From an uncultured Lachnospiraceae bacterium (lineage in GTDB: Bacteria > Bacillota > Clostridia > Lachnospirales > Lachnospiraceae): a stretch of DNA of 34,711 nucleotides. How positions within the stretch are numbered: the stretch's first letter is position 1; each line of letters begins with the position of its first letter. The translations under genes and the position numbers were made by a program. The DNA lies in assembly GCA_902780385.1 (NCBI GenBank), contig CACZFF010000056.1, positions 1 through 34,711 on the forward strand, given 5' to 3'. Shown one piece after another: positions 22,199-31,902 of the stretch. The notes beneath the pieces are model-generated. The model did not search any database. It saw only the letters and a program-made list of their open reading frames with translations, and was not told where the DNA came from.

Positions 22199-25100
22199 TT
22201 ATTTGATGATAAAGGTTCCGATGTAGGTGTTGGCGGCAGGCATGGGCACGGTGCAGAAGACACCGTTGCGCTGACGCCTGGTGACGATCCGTACATAGTA
22301 ACGGGTATTCTTTTTGAGCCTGGAGCTCCTGTGCTTTGTGATCACGGCGCTGGTCGCGGTCGCTTTAATGGAAGTGGACTGGTTCCAGTACCAGGTTCCA
22401 TTGGGATTCGTTGTGAGGAAAACGTTGTATCCGTTGCAGCCGTAGATGATATTCCAGCTGATGTTCATCTTCAGGTTGGCTCCTGAGCTCGCGTTTTTGG
22501 TAGTGAGTCTGGTCGGCGACGGTGTGATGTATTCCACATTGGACCAGGGGCCGAATTTGCGCTGGCCGCCTGACATGTAGAATGCCCTGACCATCATCTG
22601 GCTCACGTGCTGGGGATGGACTGTGCAGTCCCTGTAGAGGACATTGGATTTGACAATGGTCCTGCTGGCATGGGATCCGTCTGTCCATGACAGCAGTGTC
22701 TCATAGCCATCTGCACCTTCAGTCTTATTCCAGCCGATCCGGCAGCTTGTGTACCTGGAATTGTTCCACTTGACAAAGTGGCAGTTGCCGGGTTTCTTCA
22801 GAACCTTGTTGACAGTGATCTTGACCGTCTTTGACGCAGTCTTGTAGTTGGCGGTTTCCGCAGCCTTGACCGTGATCGTGACGGTTCCTGCCGACTTGCC
22901 GGTCACGGTACCTGCCGTGTCGACTGTCGCGACCCTGGTATTGGAGGATGTGAAGGTAAACCTGGGTTTTTCCTTGGCACCGGAAGCTGTCACTTTTGTG
23001 GTCTTGCCGGTGTTAATACTGGCAGCCCCTGCTTTGACCGTGAAGTTCTGGGCAGCTTTTTCGATGGTAAAGTCCTTGCTGAGGGTGCCGGTGTAACGGC
23101 CTGTGCCCGTAACGGTAACAGTGGCAGTGCCGGCATTTGTATTGCTGCTGTAGGTGACTGTGAAATCAGTGCCTTCCGTCAGGCCGTCGATCGTGGCGGC
23201 AGGGGTCTTCTGCTTTCCGTCGTAGACGAAGGGGCCGCCTGCGACGTTGACGGTATAAGCGCCGTTCTCCAGGTTTATTATCTGGGCAGGTTCCCTGACA
23301 ACATCGATACTGACCTCAGATGTGAGTGTTGTGCCGTCCAGCGAGACGGAGAGAACACCCTGACCGAGAAGTTTTCCGTCCAGGACAAATGTTGCGACTC
23401 CGTTTTCGTCTGTCGTGGCGGTCTGCTCTCTGGCGGAGACAATACTGGGTGAGTAGGATGTAATGGTGACCGTGCGGCCGCCGCCCGCCTCTGCGGGAAG
23501 GACCTTGACAGTCAGCTCTCCGCTTTCATGGTGCTTGATCTCTTCCGCACCCGAAGCGGTCAGTGACCTGGGCATCAGCACTACTTCATGATCTCCGCTG
23601 TAGGCTTTTGCAATGGATTTTCCATTGTAGTTCTTTACGCCCTTGACAGCGACCTTCACCGTCCCGGAGATTTCCTCGGCGGGAGTAAATGCGAAGGAGG
23701 AAGCGTACTGCGCTGTCTTCTCATAGTTGTCTTCAGCGTTGAGAGGTGTAATCGTTCCTTTCACGGCTTTTCCGCCGATGGTGACTGTGACGTTGCTGCT
23801 GTTTACGGTGTTGATCTGCATGTACTGGCTGAAGTCGATCCGCACCTGATCCGGATAGGCGGACACTGTGCTGACCGTCGGGGCGACCTTGGAGACCATG
23901 GCCGTATTCACCTCGGTCTGGATGGGAGGCACGGGCAGGTAGTTCTTTCCGTTTTCACCCACAGAGGTCGCCGCTGTGTCATGATAACTGTCAGCATCCT
24001 TATATCCGTCCTTTGTGAACTTGACGACCCAGCTGCCTTCGGGGACGTCCCAGGCAAAGGTGCCGTAGAGATCCGTGGTCTGCGGGTTTACCTGGTCGTA
24101 GTTCTCCGCATCCCAGAGGATTTCGGATTTCTCTTCGTCCTGCATGCCGAATTCATCCACGGCATAGGTGTACTGATAGATCGTCGCCGTCACACCTTCG
24201 ACGCGGTTGGACGGCACGGCCTCGTAAACGAAGCCGGACGGGTCGGCCTTGGGGACGACCTCCTGCTCTTTTTTCTTCTCCGGATCCTCCTTCGGTTCCT
24301 CATGGTCGCATTTGCAGTTTTTGCCGCAAGGGCATTGTGCCTGCAGGAACTTCTCAGTCTCCACCCGGATCCTGCGGTCGAGATCCTGAAAACTGCGATC
24401 CAGGCTTTTGCGGACATTGATGGAGGAGACGAAGGAGATCCATGTGTTGTCGGCAAAGTTCACATACTTGGCCGTATATTGTTCTCTGAGTTTCTTCATC
24501 TGGGGCCCTGACAGGAAAGGCGATCCATATAAGTAAAGTAAGCGCGCGCTTTTTTCGAGCGCCTGTCTCCTGATAAACCGATAGGCCTGTGTCTGGTTTG
24601 CGCCTTTGCCATACTGGCTTGCATACATTTTTGCCAGTCCGCTGCATCTTGCCATCAGGCCGTCAGCCGCATAGGCCCCGCCCGCAAGAATGAGGGAAGC
24701 CTTGATGTATTCGCCCCTCTCCATTTTAAAGTCTTCCAGCGGTTTCTTCATATAGTCGTCGCTAAGGCATTTGCAGTTCTTTTTCTTAACGACTCTCTCC
24801 ATCCTGTCCAGGTGCTTCTTCAGGGTCTTTGCGTTTTTCTTAAGGCCTTCCCAGTCTCCGATGAGTCTCTTATATACCTCATCATATTCCTTCTGACCCG
24901 ATACATAGTCCAGGCCTTGTCCTATCAGCTCCGCGCTGACGTCATAAAAGGCCGCCAGAGCATCGAGATATACAACTATCTCCCACCAATTTTCAGCGGC
25001 TTTACTGAGCCTGTTGTAGGCTTTGATCCAGTTATCAAGCGTCACTCCCTTGGCGGTGCCGCGAAATACTGCGGACTCTGCCCGGGACGGCAGGAAGGCG

Positions 25101-28100
25101 TCCGTCCCGCCGAAAGCCGTACCGGTGGCTATGGCGTCAGGCGAAAGCTTCATTGTCTCCTTTGCATACAGCCTCTCGTCGGGGTATGCTGTGCGTACCG
25201 TATACGTGTCTCCTGTCAGGTTATAGGTCTGATAGCTGATGGAGCCGTTTTCATCCTCGAACTCCATATAATTGTCTGCTGCCCAGTCTTCGAGGCGGAA
25301 CTCTTCGAAGTCAAGCATCTCCAGCTTATAGTCAGCGATCTTTATCCCGTCCACGGTGAGGTCAAAGGAGATTGTCTCGTCACCGAACACCTCATTGGCG
25401 CCGGCTGTGGTCTGTCCAAGTCTCGTCGACATATTCTGGTCGAGATTTACGGCATTTGCGAGCATATCCACCATATCCTCGGCTTCCATGCTGTCATCAT
25501 AGTCTTCTCCGCTCCAGTTGTCGCAGCTGACAGTCACTTTGCAGGGGACATCGCTGAATGTCCTGTAATCATGCGTGCCTGTCCAGACCCTGCCGATCTC
25601 GTCATAGGTGCAGGGCACATAGGTCCTTTCTCCCGAGGAATCGGTTGTGACCACGTTGACATTGCTCAGCACGTCCGCATCGCCGCCCGTAAATTCCACA
25701 AGGAAGGTGAATGTCGGATAAGAAGGCCAGTAATTATAAGTGGGCACGGCGGACGAAGGATGCAGAAAATCAAACACGGTGTTGAACTCTTTAGGTTTCA
25801 GACTATCATCGGGGTGCGCCGTGTTGATCATGGTGACCTTTGCTACTTCGACAAAGTTAATGTTATAGAGAAGCTCCGCGACATCCGTCTCTATGTCGAC
25901 GTCATATTCCGTACTCTTCACTGCCGCATAAATCTCATGGAAGGAGAATTTCATGGGCCGCACCAGTTCGAATTCCAGGCTCCAGGAGCCGTTCTTTTTT
26001 GAGGTCGTCGTCCCCACAGCCGTTCCGTTGTCATAGACAGTGACCTGGCAGCCGGCGATCGCCCTGCCTGTAGCCGTGACCTGTCTGAAACCGGTCTCGT
26101 CCGGTACAGAAATGGCAGCTGCCGAAACCTCTGCCACGGCAGTTCCGATCGGCTGCGTCACTTCCTGCGCGGACTCCGCCCCGTTTTTATTTGTGAAGGA
26201 CAGATAGGCGTGCAGCTTCTTTGTTCCGGCGGAAACGGGCAGTACATAGAAACGCAGGGTTCCTTTCGCTGTATTCACAGGTACGGAGACGCTGCTTCCG
26301 CCATCCGGGTTTTCCGTGACTGTGCAGGCAGCCGGCCTGCCATTGACCGTAAGGCTTCCCTCTATGAATGTCATTCCAGCGGGAATATCCAGCAGGACGG
26401 TCTCCCCGCTGGTAGTGTACTGATCCGCGATCTCGTACATTGCCCGCATGGTCACATACTGTCCGGTAACAGCCCGGCTGCTGCCGGCCCACACGCGGGT
26501 GTTGTTTTCCACTGTGTAGTAGAGTTTGCTCTCATCGAAATCAGGGACGTTGATCTCTCCAAGAACCCTGATCACGCCTTCTTCGACGGTGACATTTTTC
26601 TTTACAAAATCTTTGTTTTCTTCGGACAGGCCGAATTCATCGAACCTTGCCAGATGATCGACACTGGTCAGCAGGGAGGTCTTCTCCATCAGGACAACGG
26701 TATAGGCTCCGGCCGGAAGCTGCCCGGTCGTGTAGGCGCCTTCCGCACTGCCGGTCTCCACGATGCGTCCTGTGCTGTCAAACACCATAACCATCGCTTT
26801 TTCAGCTTCCTCATCGCTCAGGGCCATACCGGTAAGACGGATGCTGCCGTTCTCGACCAGTGTCCAGGAGGCGCTGCCGCAGCGGTACTCATCCAGTGTG
26901 ACCCTGACCTGTCCGTCGGCAAGTTTTCCGGTATTGTCGGTTATGGTGATCCGGATCACGTCTCCGGCAGCCGGAGCTTCCGCATTCCTTCTGTCCGGAA
27001 GGATCAGATAGGGGTACTGCACCCGGAGGTCTTTGACCTCCTTGTCCTGCGTCTCGTTGTAGGCGGAAAAAGCAAGGCCGTTGGCATTCTGCAGAACCGT
27101 GACGACAGGTTCCTCCCCGTCCGCGGCGGCACTCATCCGGGCAAGGGGCAGAGTGATCATATCGGCGGGCAGCTTTTCAAGGACAGCGGCGATCACGGCG
27201 GTCTCGCTCTCGCTTGTCCCGGAGACCGCATAGATCCCGTCATAATATCCTTCCGCCGAGACAGTCAGGACTGCTCTGGTCCTGTCTGCATCAAAGGAGA
27301 AGGCTCCCGTTTCTCCTGATTCGGTCTCAGACGTCTTTTCAAAAACTTCATTATAGATCTGCCTGAGCTGTACAGACGCTCCCTGTATAGGATTTCCGTC
27401 TGAATCTTTTACAGTGCCTGTGACAGCGCGTTTGCCAAAGGCTGTGAGCGCGATCTCGACAGTGCCGTCCTTATCAGACGCTGTATAAGCGACATCCTCC
27501 GGCCACTCATAAACAGTGCCCAGCTCCTCACCAAGGAAAACGCGGCAGAGGATCTGTGTACCCTCCTCGACATTCCTCAGCTTGCTGCCGCTTCCTAAAA
27601 GCTCGTCCGTATCATCCCGGTACCAATAGACCTCATAGCCGCCGCTGATGATCTTCCCGTCAGGATCCTTTACGTTTGCCTGCACGCTGTGGCCCAGATT
27701 TGTCGCGTACTCGTAGGGGATGTCATGTTCCTCAGCATATTCCTCTGCATAGCTTCCCGGGAAAACATAAAGCACAAGCTTGTCCGTTTTCTGGAAGGAA
27801 TTGTCAATCGATTCGACGCTGTCGGGGACCGCGACCATTGTGAGGTTGGCGCAGTTATGGAAAGCATAGGCTCCGATCGTCGTGACGCCATCCGGAATAT
27901 AGAGGGTTGTCAATGCGTTACAGTGATTGAAGGCATAGCTGCCGATCTGTGTGAGAGAATCGGGCAGATTCACATCTGTCAGGGACTGAATATAGTGAAA
28001 AGCATAATCCGGTATCTTGTCCGTCCAGCCGAATTCATAGTCAGCGCCCGAGCCGGAAGGCCCGGCTGTCTCAATGGCTGTGTTTCTGAACACTTCGCTG

Positions 28101-31100
28101 CCCATACTTGTGACAGTACCGGGCATGACAACTTTTTTCAGATTCGTGCAATCGCGGAATACTGAATTGCCGAGCGTCGTGAGTGATCCGGGAAGTGTGA
28201 CCGATTTGAGATTCGTTCTGTTCCGGAAAACTTCGTCCGCTATCCCTCCGATCGTAAAGCCTGACAGCTTTTCAGGAAGAACGATCTCCTCAGAATCATC
28301 CACCCATTTGGTAATGGTGTAGGTATCCTTCGACGCGTCCAGTACGGCCGTATAGTTAAAAGCGTCTTCTGAAATCTCATTTCCCTTATAGATCAGCTGA
28401 TCCCAACAGGGAACGCGGCTGAAAAGATACTTGGAAGGATCCTGTTTGATCTCCAGAATATGGAATTTGCAGTCTTTGTTCAAAAACTGCACAGCTTTAT
28501 TGCCTGTGCCTGTCATGATCGTTTTATGGGTACCGCCGGCCTTAAAGGCTTTTTCCCCGCTGACCATCTGGAAAAAGCTTCCGCCGATTTCAAGAGTGCC
28601 CGCTGTCAAGGTCTCATCCACTCTGTTGCTGTTCTTATCGTTATAATTGGCATCTCCGGCTGTATAGAAACTCCCTCCGATCTTAACGCTGTCCTCTTCC
28701 TTGTGCATGGCAAGAACACCGTTGCTTTGTCCGTAGGTCCCGTCCTCATTCTTCTGCTGGATCCGGTAATCTCCCGTCACTGTGAGTGCGCCGCCGTCAA
28801 TGACCACCGCGCCCTCGGGCTGCAGGATATTGCCGTCAACGGTCAGTGATCCCATGGTATCGGGTCTTAAGCCGGTGTCTCCTTCCGCGAGGCTTGCTCC
28901 GCCTATATAGAGCTTTCCGACTATGGTCTGCACATTGCCCTCGACCGTCAGCTCATGACCGTAAAAATCCATCCGGCCGTTTTCGGTCCGGATCATGATC
29001 CCGTCTTTATCCACAGCATTGACGGTCACATCGCTGCCCAGCTTTCCGACATTGAACCAGCCCTGCCAGTCGATGGAAGCCTCTCCTTCCGTCTCCAGCG
29101 TGGCAATATAGTTTTCGCGGTTGGCAAAGGAGACCTTGTGCTCACCGCTCCCCTTGGCCAGGAACCTGTGTGTGCCGGCCGCCCGGACGGGGCTTTCATT
29201 GCTGCGGATCTGGTAAAAGCCCTTACCGATCTCTAAGGTACCAGCCGTAAAGGTCTCATCCACCCTGGTTCCGTTCAGGTCGTTATAGTTCACATCTCCT
29301 GCGTGGTAAAAATCTCCCTCTACCTTTACGTAGTCGTCTTCATTGTGCATGGCCAGGACGCCGTTGCTGTTTGTACCGTAGCTTCCGTCAGAATTCTTGT
29401 CCTGGATACGGTAATCTCCTGTCACCGTGAGCGCGCCGCCGTCAATGACCACTGCGCCCTCAGGCTGCAGGAGATTTCCTTCGACAGTCAGTGATCCCAT
29501 GGCATCGGGTCTTGAGCCGCCTCCTCCCGCCAGGCTGGCTCCGCCTATATAGAGCTTTCCGACGATGGTCGCCACATTGCCATTTACAGTAAGCTTGTGG
29601 CCGTAGAAATCCATCCGTCCGTTTTCGCTCCGGATGCTGATTCCGTCTTCATCCACAGCATGGAGGGTCACATCGCTGCCCAGCTTTCCGACATTGAACC
29701 AGCCCTGCCAGTCGATGGAAGCCCCTCCTTCCGTCTCCAGCGTGGCAATATAGTTGTCGCGGTTGGCAAAGGAGACGGTATGTCCGCTGCTCCCCTTGGC
29801 CAGGAACCTGTGTGTGCCGGCCGCCCGGACGGGGGATTCATTGTCGCGGATCTGGTAAAAGCCCTTACCGATCTCGAAGGTGCCAGCCGTAAAGGTCTCA
29901 TCCACTCTGGTTCCGTTCAGGTCGTTATAGTTCACATCTCCTGCGTGGTAAAAGTCTCCCTCTACCTTTACGTAGTCATCTTCATTGTGCATGGCCAGGA
30001 CGCCGTTACTGTTTGTGCCATAGGTCCCGTCATCATTCTTGTCCTGGATACGGTAATCTCCTGTCACCGTGAGCGCGCCGCCGTCAATGACCACTACGCC
30101 ATCCGGCTGCAGAATATTCCCGTCGACAGTCAGTGATCCCATGGCATCAGGTCTTGAGCCGCTGGCTCCTCCTGCCAGGCTGGCTCCGCCTATATAGAGA
30201 TTTCCGATGATGGTCGCCACATTGCCATCGACAGTGAGCTTGTGGCCGTAGAAATCCATCCGGCCGTTTTCGCTCCGGATCATGATCCCGTCTTCATCCA
30301 CGGCATGGAGAGTCACATCGCTGCCCAGCTTTCCGACATTGAACCAGCCCTGCCAGTCGATGGCAGCATCTCCATCGGTCTCCAGCGCTGCCATATAGTT
30401 GTCGCTGTTGGCAAAGGAGACAATGTGTTCGCCGCTGCCCTTAACCAGGAACCTGTGTGTGCCGGCCGCCCTGACGGGGCTTTCATTGCTGCGGATCTGG
30501 TAAAAGCCCCTCCCGATCTCGAAGGTGCCGGCTGTAAAGGTCTCATCCACCCTGGTACCGTTCAGGTCGTTATAGTTCGCATCTCCGGCGTGGTAAAAGT
30601 CTCCCTCTACCTTTACGTAGTCGTCTTCATCGTGCATGGCAAGGACGCCGTTACTGTTTTCTCCGTAGGTTATGTTGATATCACCGGTTTCAGGATCCAT
30701 ATCGGTCGACCTGTCCTGAAGGCGGTAATCCCCGCGCACAATAAGAGAACCCCCGTTAACCAGGAGCACGCCCGCTTCCTGAACCAGACTGCCGTTGATG
30801 GTCAAAGAGTGACCGTTCAGGTCAACAAATCCATTCGAAATATAAGCGTCGCCGTCAATGACACGGTCCTCTGTCAGGGTCGTGGCTGAGAGATCTGTCT
30901 CGCCTTCTATGGCTCCCATCACGGGATCTTCCTGGACAGTCCCGGCTTCCTCTGCTGCCGGAGGTGCTTCGTAGTCTTCAGGAACATCTGTCCCGTCATC
31001 CAGCTGGTCCGAAGCCTCCTCCCCGGCATCATCTGTCTGACCGGATCCGCCCGGTTCAGAGCTTTCCTCTTCCCAGCCGGATTCATCTTCGGCTTCTCCG

Positions 31101-31510
31101 GCATTGACATCTTCCGCCGCTTCATCGGTTTCGTCCGAACCGCTTTCTTCTGCAGGCTCTTCTGCCGATTCGCCGGTTTCCTCTGCCGCCCGGTCAGATT
31201 CATCCGACCCGGTTTCCTCTGCCGGGTCTTCGCTTACATCCGAACCGCTGCCGTCATCCGACAAAGCTTCGTCCTCATTCATGGACTCTGCGGATCCATC
31301 CTCTCCGGATTCTTCCGGGGCAACTGTGGATCCTTCCTCTCCGGACTCCTCTTCGTTTCGGGCAGCATCACCCATCATGGCTTCCTCTGCCTCAATCGTC
31401 GTTGTCCCAGGAGCTTGTTCTACCTGCTCAGCAAAAACAGATCCGCCCAGCGAAGCTGTCAGTAAAGATGCCGCAAGCAGTATTGCCAGAAATTGTTTTT
31501 TTCTCTTCAT
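22199..31510 (-). CDS. Giant multidomain secreted surface protein (3103 aa)
   Basis: A signal peptide (basic start, hydrophobic core, cleavage likely after SVFA at residue 27) shows export. In order: an Asp/Glu/Ser-rich stalk (about 40-195); four repeats of about 215 residues (from about 237, 461, 675 and 890) with beta-helix-like strands such as TVDGNILQP and DGGALTVTGDYRIQ; BspA-type leucine-rich repeats (about 1065-1255); a carboxypeptidase-regulatory-like fold (about 1357-1425); Ig-like segments; a helical region with NCKC motifs (about 2155-2405); a second regulatory-like domain (about 2410-2500); an MBG-like domain (about 2745-2820); a Big_2 domain (about 2821-2904); and two Fn3-like domains. 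No LPXTG motif or C-terminal anchor is seen, so it is either released or held non-covalently. An adhesin or matrix role is inference. AGAGG lies about 12 nt before the ATG. Confidence 0.88.
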   Translation of the reverse strand: MKRKKQFLAILLAASLLTASLGGSVFAEQVEQAPGTTTIEAEEAMMGDAARNEEESGEEGSTVAPEESGEDGSAESMNEDEALSDDGSGSDVSEDPAEETGSDESDRAAEETGESAEEPAEESGSDETDEAAEDVNAGEAEDESGWEEESSEPGGSGQTDDAGEEASDQLDDGTDVPEDYEAPPAAEEAGTVQEDPVMGAIEGETDLSATTLTEDRVIDGDAYISNGFVDLNGHSLTINGSLVQEAGVLLVNGGSLIVRGDYRLQDRSTDMDPETGDINITYGENSNGVLAMHDEDDYVKVEGDFYHAGDANYNDLNGTRVDETFTAGTFEIGRGFYQIRSNESPVRAAGTHRFLVKGSGEHIVSFANSDNYMAALETDGDAAIDWQGWFNVGKLGSDVTLHAVDEDGIMIRSENGRMDFYGHKLTVDGNVATIIGNLYIGGASLAGGASGSRPDAMGSLTVDGNILQPDGVVVIDGGALTVTGDYRIQDKNDDGTYGTNSNGVLAMHNEDDYVKVEGDFYHAGDVNYNDLNGTRVDETFTAGTFEIGKGFYQIRDNESPVRAAGTHRFLAKGSSGHTVSFANRDNYIATLETEGGASIDWQGWFNVGKLGSDVTLHAVDEDGISIRSENGRMDFYGHKLTVNGNVATIVGKLYIGGASLAGGGGSRPDAMGSLTVEGNLLQPEGAVVIDGGALTVTGDYRIQDKNSDGSYGTNSNGVLAMHNEDDYVKVEGDFYHAGDVNYNDLNGTRVDETFTAGTLEIGKGFYQIRSNESPVRAAGTHRFLAKGSGEHKVSFANRENYIATLETEGEASIDWQGWFNVGKLGSDVTVNAVDKDGIMIRTENGRMDFYGHELTVEGNVQTIVGKLYIGGASLAEGDTGLRPDTMGSLTVDGNILQPEGAVVIDGGALTVTGDYRIQQKNEDGTYGQSNGVLAMHKEEDSVKIGGSFYTAGDANYNDKNSNRVDETLTAGTLEIGGSFFQMVSGEKAFKAGGTHKTIMTGTGNKAVQFLNKDCKFHILEIKQDPSKYLFSRVPCWDQLIYKGNEISEDAFNYTAVLDASKDTYTITKWVDDSEEIVLPEKLSGFTIGGIADEVFRNRTNLKSVTLPGSLTTLGNSVFRDCTNLKKVVMPGTVTSMGSEVFRNTAIETAGPSGSGADYEFGWTDKIPDYAFHYIQSLTDVNLPDSLTQIGSYAFNHCNALTTLYIPDGVTTIGAYAFHNCANLTMVAVPDSVESIDNSFQKTDKLVLYVFPGSYAEEYAEEHDIPYEYATNLGHSVQANVKDPDGKIISGGYEVYWYRDDTDELLGSGSKLRNVEEGTQILCRVFLGEELGTVYEWPEDVAYTASDKDGTVEIALTAFGKRAVTGTVKDSDGNPIQGASVQLRQIYNEVFEKTSETESGETGAFSFDADRTRAVLTVSAEGYYDGIYAVSGTSESETAVIAAVLEKLPADMITLPLARMSAAADGEEPVVTVLQNANGLAFSAYNETQDKEVKDLRVQYPYLILPDRRNAEAPAAGDVIRITITDNTGKLADGQVRVTLDEYRCGSASWTLVENGSIRLTGMALSDEEAEKAMVMVFDSTGRIVETGSAEGAYTTGQLPAGAYTVVLMEKTSLLTSVDHLARFDEFGLSEENKDFVKKNVTVEEGVIRVLGEINVPDFDESKLYYTVENNTRVWAGSSRAVTGQYVTMRAMYEIADQYTTSGETVLLDIPAGMTFIEGSLTVNGRPAACTVTENPDGGSSVSVPVNTAKGTLRFYVLPVSAGTKKLHAYLSFTNKNGAESAQEVTQPIGTAVAEVSAAAISVPDETGFRQVTATGRAIAGCQVTVYDNGTAVGTTTSKKNGSWSLEFELVRPMKFSFHEIYAAVKSTEYDVDIETDVAELLYNINFVEVAKVTMINTAHPDDSLKPKEFNTVFDFLHPSSAVPTYNYWPSYPTFTFLVEFTGGDADVLSNVNVVTTDSSGERTYVPCTYDEIGRVWTGTHDYRTFSDVPCKVTVSCDNWSGEDYDDSMEAEDMVDMLANAVNLDQNMSTRLGQTTAGANEVFGDETISFDLTVDGIKIADYKLEMLDFEEFRLEDWAADNYMEFEDENGSISYQTYNLTGDTYTVRTAYPDERLYAKETMKLSPDAIATGTAFGGTDAFLPSRAESAVFRGTAKGVTLDNWIKAYNRLSKAAENWWEIVVYLDALAAFYDVSAELIGQGLDYVSGQKEYDEVYKRLIGDWEGLKKNAKTLKKHLDRMERVVKKKNCKCLSDDYMKKPLEDFKMERGEYIKASLILAGGAYAADGLMARCSGLAKMYASQYGKGANQTQAYRFIRRQALEKSARLLYLYGSPFLSGPQMKKLREQYTAKYVNFADNTWISFVSSINVRKSLDRSFQDLDRRIRVETEKFLQAQCPCGKNCKCDHEEPKEDPEKKKEQEVVPKADPSGFVYEAVPSNRVEGVTATIYQYTYAVDEFGMQDEEKSEILWDAENYDQVNPQTTDLYGTFAWDVPEGSWVVKFTKDGYKDADSYHDTAATSVGENGKNYLPVPPIQTEVNTAMVSKVAPTVSTVSAYPDQVRIDFSQYMQINTVNSSNVTVTIGGKAVKGTITPLNAEDNYEKTAQYASSFAFTPAEEISGTVKVAVKGVKNYNGKSIAKAYSGDHEVVLMPRSLTASGAEEIKHHESGELTVKVLPAEAGGGRTVTITSYSPSIVSAREQTATTDENGVATFVLDGKLLGQGVLSVSLDGTTLTSEVSIDVVREPAQIINLENGAYTVNVAGGPFVYDGKQKTPAATIDGLTEGTDFTVTYSSNTNAGTATVTVTGTGRYTGTLSKDFTIEKAAQNFTVKAGAASINTGKTTKVTASGAKEKPRFTFTSSNTRVATVDTAGTVTGKSAGTVTITVKAAETANYKTASKTVKITVNKVLKKPGNCHFVKWNNSRYTSCRIGWNKTEGADGYETLLSWTDGSHASRTIVKSNVLYRDCTVHPQHVSQMMVRAFYMSGGQRKFGPWSNVEYITPSPTRLTTKNASSGANLKMNISWNIIYGCNGYNVFLTTNPNGTWYWNQSTSIKATATSAVITKHRSSRLKKNTRYYVRIVTRRQRNGVFCTVPMPAANTYIGTFIIK
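28843..30802 (-). repeat. Near-identical long repeats inside the giant gene
   Basis: Equivalent points of the repeats lie at 30802, 30130, 29488 and 28843, giving spacings of 672, 642 and 645 bp. Matching segments, for example near 30241-30360 and 29596-29716, differ at only a few bases. The first unit has about ten extra codons (in the RSTDMDPETGDINITY area), and the fourth is diverged in its second half. Confidence 0.9.
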
Positions 31511-31902
31511 GTCCGCAGCCCACCTCTTTTCAACAATGTTTACGCTTCCCCGGCAGGATGGCTTCCAGCCCTGCAGATCCTGTTTGGAAATCCAGTCTGA
31601 AAATTCCCGCCTGAATAAAGAAAAAGGTATATCATGAAATCATGAACGATTTTCAGATATACCTTTTCCTATATATAAATTATCTTGATATCAGCCCTCC
31701 GGTGCAAGCCTGTACTGGTATAGCAGGGGGCAAAGAGGGGGGTAGTTTTCGGGTAGGCAGGGTTTTGCGGCCTTTGTGCCGGCCGCCCTTTCCCGCATGG
31801 AAGATGGCATGGAAGATGCATGTGAGACAGCCTGTGACAGTACCTGCGCTCGAAACAAATGCTCACGCGGAAAAAAACCTCTGTATTACTGACTGATCCG
31901 GT
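31511..31902. other. Intergenic region between the LuxR-type gene and the giant gene (392 bp)
   Basis: No gene is seen. It contains a 12-bp perfect stem (31622-31667), a GCGGCC/GGCCGC hairpin (31767-31772 with 31781-31786) that may end the regulator transcript, and a CATGGAAGATG doublet near 31796-31817. I could not find a convincing -35/-10 pair for the giant gene. Confidence 0.55.
31622..31667. terminator. Terminator-like stem upstream of the giant gene
   Basis: AAAAGGTATATC (31622-31633) is exactly complementary to 31656-31667, and the stem is flanked by A and T runs on both strands. The 22-nt loop holds TCATGA twice. It may end transcription arriving from the regulator gene or form the start of the giant gene's leader. 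The low GC content of the stem makes its terminator strength uncertain. Confidence 0.55.

Noticed and set aside
22199-22300. LPXTG-type sorting signal at the end of the giant protein
   Set aside because: The C-terminus reads NTYIGTFIIK, with no LPXTG motif, hydrophobic helix or basic tail.
23588-26002. Large plus-strand open frames opposite the giant gene
   Set aside because: They are frame shadows of the repeat-rich giant gene; none has motifs or a supported start.
28843-30802. Regular repeats as a CRISPR array
   Set aside because: Units are about 640 bp, coding and in frame. There are no short repeats with unique spacers and no cas genes.
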